DNA of 64,000 bases from Nansenia antarctica. Taxonomy: Eukaryota; Chordata; Actinopteri; Argentiniformes; Microstomatidae. This document shows positions 37,139-57,128 of this stretch, one piece after another. Within the stretch, counting starts at the first letter, position 1. Each line of letters begins with the position of its first letter. The translations under genes and the position numbers were made by a program. The stretch lies in assembly GCA_963989245.1 (NCBI GenBank), contig OZ022346.1, forward strand, positions 58,200,584-58,264,583, given 5' to 3'. Under the pieces are notes generated by a model. That model was given only the letters and a program-made list of their open reading frames with translations. It was not told the origin of the DNA and did no database searches.

Positions 37139-37981
37139 GTGAGCTTGTGGACTCCAGTTGGACACAGAGTATTCGATTTTGTAGTGTGTGAGTGTGTGTA
37201 TGTATGCAAGTGGAGGAGGTGTCTGTATGTCTGCATGTCTGCGGAGGAGGTGTATGTATGTAAGTGGAGGTGGTGTCTGTATGTAATATATATTATAGTA
37301 TTAGTGGTAACACGGATGACGTCGCAAGTAAGTAGCAAGCTGGCTCCAATTTTGAGGCAAATGTATCGTAAAAAGTCGTAACGCTCTATGTAAAGCCAAT
37401 GTATGTGATTCCTAACTAGCTACATTAGAATTTTCATTTACAAATCATTATTCGTCTAACTAAGTCATTGGTAGCTAGCTACATACTTTGTGTTATTGTT
37501 ATTCTATTAGCCTACTAAAGTAGCTAGCTAGTATTTAAAATGTTGTTGTTGCGAGATAATACGGAGCTAGTTATCTGCACTTGGAAAGTGTGTATCAGGA
37601 CTGACATGTTGTTCTTTTTTGCTGTTGTGTTGACATGTTTCCCCATTTAGCCTGGTAATGGACGATAGTCGTGAACATGGAACTAGACGAAGACAAAGTG
37701 TTGGTCCTGTTGGAGTGGGTAAGTAAGAAGTTAGGCTCAATTCTGTAGCTTACTATTTGATATGACATGGCACAGGCCATAGCTAGCAAGCTCTAGTAGT
37801 TGATATTGATAATTGTTCATGCAGACTCAAACCTTTTTCTCATCTCCAGATCAACAGCTTGAAATTGGACCAACCATTGCTACAAATCAATCAGTTACAA
37901 GATGGCTTGTTGTTGCTGAGATTAATGCATAACTTGTGAGTAAAGCGAATGTGCTTGGTTATATTTTACATTAAATTCCTA

Positions 37982-39195
37982 CAGTGGGGTGCAAAAATGT
38001 GGCCACCCCTAGTCAAAATGCCTTTTACAATTAATACCTAAGTAAAAAGAAGCAAACCTAAGCTCTAAATGGTAAACATGACACATTTCATCACATTTTG
38101 AAGCAAGATTAATTTAGATTTGTCTTTTTACAATTTCAAAATAATAAAACAAGGAAAAAGGCTGTGTGCAAAAGTTTGGGAACCCTGTCAGCTAGTACTT
38201 TGTAACTCCTCCTCTGGCAACTATAACAGCTTGCAAATGCTTCCTGTAGCCAGCTAAGAGTCTTTCTGTTCTTCTCTACAAATGCTTCACCCTTTTCTCC
38301 AAACATACCTTCTTTGGTTGTGGCCAAAAAGTTCAATTTTGGTTTTGTCAGTTCAAAGCACATTGTTCCAATAGGCTTCAGGTTTCTCAAGGTTTTCTTT
38401 TGCATACTTCAGACGCTTCATTTTGTGTTGAGGTCGTAGGAAAGGCTTCTTTCTGTCAACTCTGCCATGTAGGTCTTTGTTGTTTAAGGTACGCTGTACT
38501 GTTGTCCTGTGAACAACTAGACCGGTGTCTGCTACTGTTTTTTGCAGATCTTTTGCAGTGATCTGTGGGCTCTTCTGAGCATTTCTCACCAGATCTCGGG
38601 CCATTCTATTTGACATTTTTCTTGGTCTTCCAAATCTTGCCGTGACTTCAATTGTTCCATTTATTTTCCATTTTCTCATGATGTTTCTGACAGTGGAAAT
38701 GGGTAGTTTGAAACGTTGCGAGAGTTTTTTGTAGCCTTCTCCTTGATGGTGGAAGTGAACTGTCTCTTCATTCTGATATCCTTGGACAACTGTTAAGAGG
38801 AACCCATGGTTTTTAACTCCAGACACAACAGCCACCACAGTCAGGCTTTAGAAGGCATGGAGTTACTTAAGAATATATAGTTCAACCCTGGAATTATATT
38901 CACCTGACTCATTGAAGCCCTAACGACTGAATCACCTTGGTCTGGGCCTTAGTAATCATCTTCTCAAAAGGTAACAAAGAATAATCCAAAAGGGTTCCCA
39001 AACCTTTGCACAGGGCCCTTTTCCTTTAAAAAAAATGAGAAATGAGAAAAACAAAACATTGAAATAAAAAGAAACCTTTCTTTAAAATGTGCGGAAAGGT
39101 GTCATGTTTAACTTTCAGGTTTGCTTTCAATCACTTGGAGATTAATTGTAACAGACATTAAAACCAGGGGTGCCCAAGTTTCTGCACCCTATGTG
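37982..39195 (-). mobile_element. Tc1-like transposon in a NuMA-like intron
   Basis: 1,214 bp between TA dinucleotides, with inverted ends CAGTGGGGTGCAAAAA and TTTCTGCACCCTATGTG. The minus strand encodes a Tc1 transposase N-terminus (38353-38838): paired HTH with KLSQRFKLPISTVRNIMRKW, the GRPRKMS linker and QRTLNNKDLHGRV. The DDE part is broken into other frames (38136-38405), so it is dead. Confidence 0.88.
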
Positions 39196-39616
39196 TAAGG
39201 TAGACATTTCTACACAGTATGTGTGTTTTTGGGGGGATGTGTGTGGCTTCCATTCTCTCTGATGTATCTGCACAGCAGTCAGCCATGTATCTGGGTCTTT
39301 TTGTGCAGATGATCTTGTGTGTTGTGCTTGTCTTTATTGATAGCTTTCTCCCTAACAGGAAGGGAGTGGAGACCCCTCAGTCCTGCCTGGACCAGCCCAT
39401 TCAGGCGCGGTTGAGCTTGCTCTCTGACTTCCTTCAAGGTGGGGCACACTTCTAAATACGTTGCCTTAACTTAATCAGTTAAGCTTCATTTTGCAGTCTT
39501 TTCCAAGTGCAATTGACTACTTATCTAACTACTTTTCAAGGATAAGAGAATCAGTTTAGGTTAATCTGTCTGGTTAGATTGTCCACTCAAAATACAAATG
39601 CCTTGCACCTTGTTAT

Positions 39617-40806
39617 GCCCAAATTACACTGGCTGCGTTAGCTGTGTGTGCGTGGCAGAATTTTGCAGAACTTTCTGTCTTCCCTACTGCCCATGTTTTT
39701 TGTTACGCCTCTAATGCGTAGCTGCTACAGCCAGGCCTATCTTTGTACATTCAGATTGACCAAATCTCTTCTTTTGTACATGTGGTACACAGAGAACCAC
39801 CATCAGAAGACCTGAGAGCTCTATTGGGCTGATATGCTAGCAAAAGCTCTTTCAGATATTCTGGTGCTGTGCCAGTGAGAGCTTTATAAACAAGCAGAAG
39901 GATCTTGAAATCTATCCTGAACTTAACAGGAAGCCAGTGTAGAGTCTCTAAAATAGGAGTTATATGAGCTTGTCTGCTTGTTTTGGTTAAAACTCTTGCT
40001 GTGACTCATTGCAGCTGGCCAATCGCTTTCTTCGGAAGACCAGAAAGGAGACCGTTACAATAGTCCAAACTATTTCACTATGAATAGTTCTGGGTTCAGT
40101 CTCTACTGTCATCCATCCTTAATGAGCGATTCAAAAAGTGCAATGGTTATAAGCAAAACGCAGTCATGCACACACAGACAGGGAAACACAGAGAGAAGCA
40201 AAGAGAAAGTGTGTATGTGTGTGTGAGCAAGAGAGAGAACGGTAGAAAGAGTAGTGGACAAATTATTCAGAGCATGTCCATTTCCACAGGAATGTTATTG
40301 GTTTTAATATTTTGCGATCGTGCCAACGACATGTCATTTCATGCGACTTCGATCTCAACATAAGCAAGATGGAAATGTATACCGTCACAATGTTGCCGTG
40401 GCAAGAGAATAACCAAACTACCGAACAAAGAGAGAGAGGGAGAAATCACTGGAAAAATACTGCCCTTCATGGTGCATGATGTTCTTTTAACTTATTAACA
40501 TAATATGATTATAGTCTACCTGGGGTTTCTGCTTTGAAACAGATAGCGGAAGTATTGATTTAAAAAAAAGTTAGACATATTTAGATTGAATAGACATTGA
40601 AACTGTAGTCTATGTTGCTGGTTAAGATAATTTTCACGTCGGCCTCACACGTGAAAAATAGGCCAGACTCTGACTCTATAGCAAGCGAGTCGGAGGAGCC
40701 AGCATGAGGTGCACGTGAGAGCTCTAGCCCATTAGCATGGGCGCCTAAATGAAACTCACACGCCGCTGAGGTAAGGCGAGGTTGACGCTTCCAGTGTAAT
40801 TTGGGC
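39617..40806. mobile_element. DNA transposon with GCCCAAATTACACTGG ends
   Basis: 1,190 bp bounded by GCCCAAATTACACTGGC and its inverse CCAGTGTAATTTGGGC. The interior has a stretch common in fish repeats (GAGAGCTTTATAAACAAGCA at about 39878). A related end lies at 55753-55830. No transposase frame. Confidence 0.65.
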
Positions 40807-43139
40807 CGTAGTCTTTTACTTAATTTCCCCAGATGGCCAGCTCCCTCTCTCCGTCAGTCTTCCTCATAACTCTCCACATGTCTCTCCTTCTATCTATTTT
40901 TCAGGAGACTGCAGGTACAGTTCAGACCACGGAGCTATGGTCTCCTGGGAACATCTCAGTAATGGTGTAAACCTAGAGATGGAGCTATCAAAGGTATCTG
41001 CTTTATCACTGCATAAATGACAGTTATTGATTTTCCAGGCACAATCTGACTGTCCCAATCCCTTATAACATCACATGATCCCACAGCAAGGCAAGCATAT
41101 TAATGCATCTGAGAAATATCAACCACCACAGACCAAACACAGACCAAGTTTCAGAATTGTAATCCACACTCACGGACAGAACTGGACAGAACTGGACAGA
41201 ACTAGAGCATCGCTACTACTAGTGGGGTCACCCTGTGTGCTCAATCATACCTGTTGTGTTTTCTCAGGTGGTTCTACTGCTGCTCCACCATGCTGTGTAT
41301 AATGATCATTATACCCTTCACACACTGGGGCATAACATTGAGGTAGGGGACAGGGCCTCATTATTGTAGACCTAAGTAACCACAGCATTTAAAGCAGTTT
41401 TTAAATGACAGTTCCATACTGTAGCATGTCATTTATAAGTTATATTTGTAAATACATAAGTGGCTCATTCCTTATCCCTTAGCTTGAGCTTGTCACCATG
41501 CTTCGCTTTGTTGTGGACGACGAGAACGGCCTCTGTGAGCAGTGATCTGGAGAAGTATCTGAAGAAAAGGAAAAGTAAGTCACAACATTTTTCTGTGTTT
41601 CATATTCATATTCAACAACACTGCCCCTGCAGTGGTCTGCACAGAGTTCTGAAATAACAGCAAGTATCTCTCTCTCTCTCTCTCTCAAATGTTTCAGCCT
41701 TTGCTAGTAGATGGGGGTCTAGTGCCTCCTCTTTCACGGATGATGAGTCGCCTGTCTTCAACCGCAAACAGAGGGTCCAGTTCATGCAGCTCCACACTGT
41801 GGCCTCCTCCTCAGTCAGGTATACTTTTCCATTTACTGTGATCATGTCATTTTGGGGGTGTTGAAATGGGTACAACGGCAACTCAGACTCTAGGTACATT
41901 GCCTGTTCCGAGGCATGGGTATTGCCAAATTACATTTGAATTTAGTGTTGATGAATTAAATCACCCATGTACTGTACACTGCAGACATTTTTGCAAATAC
42001 TTGTATGCTCTTCAGCTCTCCCTTGCAGGATCTGATGAACACTCCTCAGTTCAGACTGAGGAAGCTGCAGAGGCAGCTGTCCCAGGAGAGAGACATGAGG
42101 GATGAGCTGGAGAGAGAATTGGCTAACAGTAGCACCACTATCACATAGAGAGGTATGCATTTCTCTGCTATTTAAGCAATCCATCAGGTTGATTTTATTT
42201 GTGCTATTGTATGAAAATTGCTTTTATATCTCCAGGTGCTACTACTTATACTGAGCTTCCTGCATTCTAATTGTCCCCCCCCCCCTCCCCTTAATAGAAG
42301 CCCAAATCTACCAGTTGCAGTATCGTTTAGAGAAGCTGAAAAGAAATCAGGCTGAACAGGAGCTGGAGCCCAGAGCGGAGCTACAGGAGCTCCAGAGCAA
42401 GAACCAAACGTAAGGATGGAGGAAGGGTGGAGGGAGGAGGAAAAAAGATGAATAACATTATGGAGGGTTGGGGAACTCTGTGTGACTGTGGTGTCTGTCT
42501 GTCTCTCGCAGCAATATGGGGTTCTCATGTTCAGGTGCTACAAGAATGTAATGTAATCTGTCTCTGGCTGTAGAATGTGCATGAAATCCTGAAGAATGTT
42601 GCTATATTGCAGGGCTTAAAGTTCTCCGGCGGCACGGGGGAATTTTGAGCAATAAAATAAAATCACATGCTATTTCTTTACATCGTAATTTAAAGAGTCA
42701 TCTTCAGCAAAGAGACAGTTCCGCCTACCAATGGTATCACATTGCTCAAGCCAACCAACGACTTCTAGCCAATCGGAGGCAGAGTAGTGGGGCGGGCCTT
42801 AAGAAGTTTGAATGAGTGTAATGTTAAGGCCAATGCACACGGCGTGCAATTTTTGTTGCACCACAACATTCGATTGTAATGCACACGGCGTGCGATGCGA
42901 TTTTGTTGCACCGCAAAATTCCATTTTCAACTCACACCATTGAAGTCTATGAGAAAATCATAAAGAATCTCATCCCAATGCACACGGCGTGCGATGCAAT
43001 TTTGTTGCACCACAACATTCCATTCTCAATTGTTACTTTATTGTTACGTAGTCGGACCAGGCAGGCTGATTACAATAGGCTCTACCAATATTGCTTGCCT
43101 TGCTTCCACAATTTCTACAAGATACAACTGGACATATTG

Positions 43140-43536
43140 TGATAAAATATGTGGGTCCCCTGATTTAGGGGTATTGGTAAAATGTCAGGAGAGGGAGCGC
43201 ACAAAACACACAGCCAGAAAGGTGTATTATAAAAGCCACTTTATTATTATGGGCGATGATCAGCCGGACATAGATTCGGAGGACGGCATAGTTCAATAAG
43301 TTAGAGCTGGTTTCCCTAATTACCATTACAAACAGTGTACAAAAAAGGCACGCTCTATTGGAGCCACAGCACGCTCATAAAGCCACACATAGAAGCACGC
43401 TCATATCGAGCCACAGCATAACCATACGGGCCGACACGAGGCCATAGGACACCACACAACTCCACTACAAGGGGCGATCAGCAAGACCGGGTGCTCACCA
43501 CTACACGGCAGCGAATGTTCCTCCGTTCGCGCTACA
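43140..43536 (-). mobile_element. Probable solo LTR inside the nested transposon
   Basis: 397 bp flanked by ATATTG (43134-43139, 43537-43542), with TG...CA ends (minus strand TGTAGCGCGAACGG to ATTTTATCA) and AATAAAGTGGC near the minus-strand 3' end. Confidence 0.5.
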
Positions 43537-43886
43537 ATATTGTGCCTACATGCTCGATTGTTATTATTATGTAATATAGGCGTCTTGTATGTGAGATGTG
43601 CCGTGTAGCTATGTGGCATGACACGGAAATAAATCATGCATGCAGTAATTCGTAGATCTAGTAATGTGTATAGTGGCAGCTGTGGGCTAGGTGTAGTGGC
43701 TGGCTGATGGTGATGTTCATATATTGCCCTTGACTGTCAAACCGTTAAAATAGATGATTGCTCCATCCACAATTGAAGATGTCAGGTTGACTGGTTGACA
43801 AGTTATGAGCTTTTCGTCATCCATTTCATCCATTCAGGTTACCGGTAAATTACATACACGTACAGTAGAGTAAATATTAATTTTGG

Positions 43887-43984
43887 GTTGCCAGATGTCC
43901 GGTTTTCAGTGGACAGTGTCTATACAACGTGTGTACAATTTGGCTGGTCATTCAGTCGTGCTAGATTAGAAATCTGGCAACCCC
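43887..43984. repeat. Short hairpin element
   Basis: GGTTGCCAGATGTCC opposes AAATCTGGCAACC about 98 bp away. A similar hairpin lies at 63893-63993. Confidence 0.5.
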
Positions 43985-46077
43985 GTGCTATCGTAGATCT
44001 TTGAGTAAACTAATATAATATATACAGTATACATTATACAAGTTTCACTTTTTGAATGGAATTACTGAAATAAATCAACTTTTTGATGATATTCTAATTA
44101 TATGACCAGCACCTGTAGTATAGTATATATTATAAGTATAAATAACGTTACTTGCTAAAAGATTTACGATAGCCTTTTTGGCTGCACAGTACAAAATACA
44201 AATAACAACAATGATGATACTTTTTTAGTAATATTTTATTCACATGTAATACATGCCATCATGTTAAATAACTTAATACCCTCCCTAAAGCACGTATTTC
44301 ATCAAAAACAAAACCAACATATTCATAAGAATGCAGGTATGCAAAGTTATAGATAAATTCACTGAAAAAGCTTAATGTCAAGCCCTGACAACACTATATT
44401 TGTACTTTGAAATTGCATGTATGTATTATGTATGTTACACTAATGTTTTTCAAACTACTGTTACAATTAATTTGGTTCCGTTTGTATTGGAAACTGTTAA
44501 TAAGAGTACAGTAACGTAATAGACTAGTGTTTTGATGCTAGCTCCGAAATGTTAGCTAGCCAGCTAGCCACCTCTTTGTTTGTTAGCCAGGGCCAGGTAG
44601 AAACAAACAACTGTTACAATTAATTTGGTTCCGTTTGTATTGGAAGCTGTTATTAAACAGTTTATAACAGTACAGTACCCTAATAGACTAGTGTTTTGAT
44701 GCTAGCTCCAGTGGTCTCTCTCCCCGTTATGAGTGACTCAATTAATTTAGATAGACCAGTTGAAGTTTTCCCAATTGTCCCATTGTGATGCAATAATCCG
44801 TCGCACCACAAACTTTTACAAAATTTGCAAAATTTGACAGTGCGACAAAACTTGCACGCCGTGTGCTTTGTCCCATTCATCCACGAATGGAATCGAATTT
44901 TCGCGGTGCGATTAAAATCGGGGCCGTATGCGTTGGGATGAGATTTTCTCATAGACTTCCATTCAAACTTCAAAATCGAATGTTGTGGTGCAACAAAAAT
45001 TGCACGCTGTGTGTATTGGCCTTTAGCTTGTAGAGACGTTCGCTTTTAGCAGCCCGCTATCTCGCTAACTTTAGTAAGAGTCTATTAAAATGGAAGCCAA
45101 GTTTCTTAAACCTTGCTCATACAACAACCTTGCCGGGAGCGACGGCTACAGGTAGCCTACCACTTCATCTTCAATGGCCGACCGTGTTTGCGAGCAAAAG
45201 ATCCGAGTGTGCGCGTTTATAGCTGAACATGATCTGTCTTTCACAATGGCTCAGCCACTCGTCGATTTGTGCAAGAAGCTATCAGAAGACAAAAATGCAC
45301 TGACAAAGCTGTCCGTTTCCAATCAGCACGCCAGCTATTTAAACACACATGGCCTTTGTCCCGGAATTGAAAAAACGGCTGTGTGAAAAGCTTAAAAAAG
45401 CAACGTTTTCAATTCGACAAAGCTACTAATCTTAACATGGACAAAATCCTCAATGTCCTTGTTCGATTTTTTTAGGATCTGGCCAAAGTAACAACACAAC
45501 ACCTAGTCAGCAGGAAAGTAAACATCGCCAACTCGTCAGCCCTCATGCAGGAGCTCAAAGATATCCTGGAGTCCAATGGTCTTGACTGGTCACTAGTCAT
45601 CAGTATTCTACTTGATGTAGATCTATTGATCTATTGTTATAGTGATAGTGGCTTGATAAGTGATGCAATCAGTTTGGCCTTAAGTGATTTAATCAGTTTG
45701 TTCTTTTAAAGACATCTAAATATATTATTTTATTTTGTATTGAGTATAAAACAGTATTAATGCATTTTAACATTGAGACATATATTTTGTATTGACTATA
45801 AAATAGTATTAATGCATTTAAACATTGAGACAAGAAGCTGTCTTCTGTACCCGCTCTCCCAATATCTCAAACTGTGACCCCCCTCCCCAAGAAAAGTTTC
45901 AGGCACAGGATTTTTTCCCACTTTAAGCCCTGCAACACACTACGGCTGTAACAATTTGATATTAATAAAAATATTGAATGAGGGTTTCTACATGTGATCT
46001 GGAAGATGTGAAATCACATTCATTGATTGTCAGTTGTCTAAGTCAGATGTTGTGGTGACGAATGTGTATAATATATG

Positions 46078-46426
46078 TGACACAGTCTGATCATTGGTCC
46101 GCATGTCGGCAACCAATCAAAGTGTTCGGACTTTTCTTTTGAAACACTACATTTCAACGTTGTTGAGAATCACAACACAAACTCGCTAGTCAAGCCAAAA
46201 TACTGCAAGGCAATGGATTGCCGGTGAGTAATTTCCACTGCTATCTAGTTAACTATAACACTACTTTACATTGTTAGCAGGCTCACAAAACAAGCTGTGT
46301 TAGTTGACTAGCGACGTGTGTGTCATTGATTTTCAACAACGCGGAAATGTATTCACATTTTTCGAAAGAAAAGTCAGATCATTACATCGGATCCCGACAT
46401 GAGGACCAAAGCATTAGAATGTGTCA
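46078..46426. mobile_element. MITE next to the first visible tdrd12 exon
   Basis: 349 bp, inverted relative to the copy at 19354, with ends TGACACAGTCTGATCAT and ATTAGAATGTGTCA. It stops only 16 bp before the exon at 46443, so part of that exon's splice region may be MITE-adjacent sequence. Confidence 0.7.
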
Positions 46427-46442
46427 TATGTGTTCTCTCCAG

Positions 46443-55751
<9,309 letters not shown>

Positions 55752-55752
55752 C

Positions 55753-56577
55753 ACTAAGGGCTCGATTTCACTGGCTGCGTCAACCTCAGCGGCTCGTGTG
55801 AGTTTCATTTCGGCTGCCATGTTAATGGGTTGGAGCAGCCATACAGCCCATGTTAATGGGTTGGAGCAGCCATACAGCCCATGTTAATGGGTTGGAGCAG
55901 CCATACAGCCCTGTTAATGTGATTAAATAATCATGTGATAATGTGATTAAAACCACCTCTGTGTGGCCTTGGATGGTCCAGTGGTCTCGCACCACGGCCT
56001 ACAGTGCACATCTGCCCATATTGGCATTCGAATCCAGCCAATAAAGAGCTGATATGCCCTCTCCTCCTTACTCTCCTCGTTACTGTCTCTATCCAGTAGA
56101 AATGAAGTTAAATGTAAGAGTGGGACTGCGCCACTTTTTTATTTTTTGGGGGACTGCGCCATTTTTTTTTTTTTATGAATTATGAGCCGAATAATAATTT
56201 AGTTCTGTTTCCTGTCTGCTGTGCGTTATTTTAACAGTCTTGTAAGATTAGGTGTTCCGGTCCTACGGTGATGTTCATGCCCATGTCATGTGCCTTACTA
56301 CTGGTTTAGGTGTATGAAAAGTCATGCCGTGTATACAATCATACCAATTCAATAAAGCTCTCATTCTCAGAGCGAATTACGTGTGAAATTAGCATGCTAG
56401 CGGGTGTTTTCATATAAAATGTTATATATTATATAGCTGACTAGTAAGCCTGCATCAACCTTAATGCTATTCAAGTGCAAGAAGATTACAATTGTCTTCG
56501 CAGTTTAAGATACACACATTAATCAGCTGCGGTAGTAAACAAAGCGCAGTAGAAAGACGTCACAGGCGGTCAGATTT
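55753..56577. other. 3' flank of tdrd12
   Basis: Begins with an element end related to the inverse of 39617-40806 (TTTCACTGGCTGCGTCAACC), then three copies of a 30-bp unit (GGGTTGGAGCAGCCATACAG, to about 55915). AATAAAGC at 56352 is a possible poly-A signal. Confidence 0.5.
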
Positions 56578-57076
56578 TGGCCCTAGTCTGGAACGCACGT
56601 CGAACGTTCGAACGATTAGCAAACGATTAGCAAGAGCGTTCGAACGATTAGGCCGTTGATGGCCCTGCCAGGATTTGGCAGCTGCCAGGTTTTGGCATGA
56701 CAGCTCCACCACTAATCCAACAGGAACAGTAGCCGTAGGGGGGCTAGCAAGGCTAGTAGTAGCCCTAATATTCAAGCAGTAACGTGCAATATTTCAACTT
56801 CTTTTCAAATGATTGGTCACTAGAATCCCTTCCAACAAAATGAAAAACACACTATTGTTTCTCAATTTTAATGTCTTCATTTAATATAAAATATAGAAGA
56901 TTAATAATAATAATTATTATTATTATGATATATATATATATTATTTTGTTATATCTGGCCGCCAGTTGGGGGGGGCGCTGTCATGCCAAATCGTGTACAA
57001 ATCTTACCGGGCCATCAACGGCCCATCAAAATCTAATCGTTCGAACGTTCGACGTGCGTTCCAGACTAATGGGCCA
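56578..57076. mobile_element. Palindromic MITE, 499 bp
   Basis: Ends TGGCCCTAGTCTGGAACGCA and TGCGTTCCAGACTAATGGGC are inverted, with GTCGAACGTTCGAACGATTA / TAATCGTTCGAACGTTCGAC subterminal; inner parts (GCCGTTGATGGCCC, TTGGCATGACAGC) are inverted too. Confidence 0.8.
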
Positions 57077-57128
57077 TAATCACACGTGAGTGGGCGTCAC
57101 CATAGTGACGGGCCTGAGGAGAAGAAAC

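Larger units (their letters stand above)
37677..42409 (+). pseudogene. numa1: NuMA-like gene, N-terminal part only
   Basis: NuMA is the mitotic spindle-pole protein that links dynein to the cortex; its N-terminus is a CH/hook-type fold. Exons: 37677-37718, 37850-37935, 39359-39438, 40905-40993, 41268-41342, 41483-41574, 41698-41818, 42016-42152, 42298-42409. They read MELDEDKVLVLLEW, INSLKLDQPLLQINQLQDG, QARLSLLSDFLQ, VVLLLLHHAVYN, LELVTMLRFVVDDENGL, RVQFMQLHTVASSS, DLMNTPQFRLRKLQRQLS, AQIYQLQYRLEKLK, collinear with NuMA. Exon 6 is out of frame after ENGL (SSDLEKYLKKRK is in another frame) and exon 8 has TAG where TTIT-x-RE is expected. The long coiled coil, LGN-binding and C-terminal parts are absent. 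A weak VHEILKN-like piece lies at about 42572. Confidence 0.82.
42828..45021. mobile_element. Nested 2.2-kb DNA transposon with repeated CACACGGCGTGC motifs
   Basis: Inverted ends GGCCAATGCACACGGCGTGC and GCACGCTGTGTGTATTGGCC, preceded by TTAA and followed by TTTA. Subterminal copies of GCACACGGCGTGCGATGC occur three times at the left (42835, 42887, 42979) and inverted near the right end. No transposase. Confidence 0.7.
42607..45931. mobile_element. hAT-like element hosting nested insertions
   Basis: Outer ends GCAGGGCTTAAAG and CTTTAAGCCCTGC are inverted. Sequence on either side of the nested element includes a short frame (45174-45386) starting MADRVCEQKIRVCAF and continuing IAEHDLSFTMAQPLVDLC, which resembles the N-terminal region of hAT-derived proteins. 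Non-functional. Confidence 0.6.

Noticed and set aside
41612..42528. Minus-strand ORFs of 80-114 codons over the NuMA-like exons
   Set aside because: They overlap exons whose plus-strand reading matches NuMA in order and phase; no independent support.
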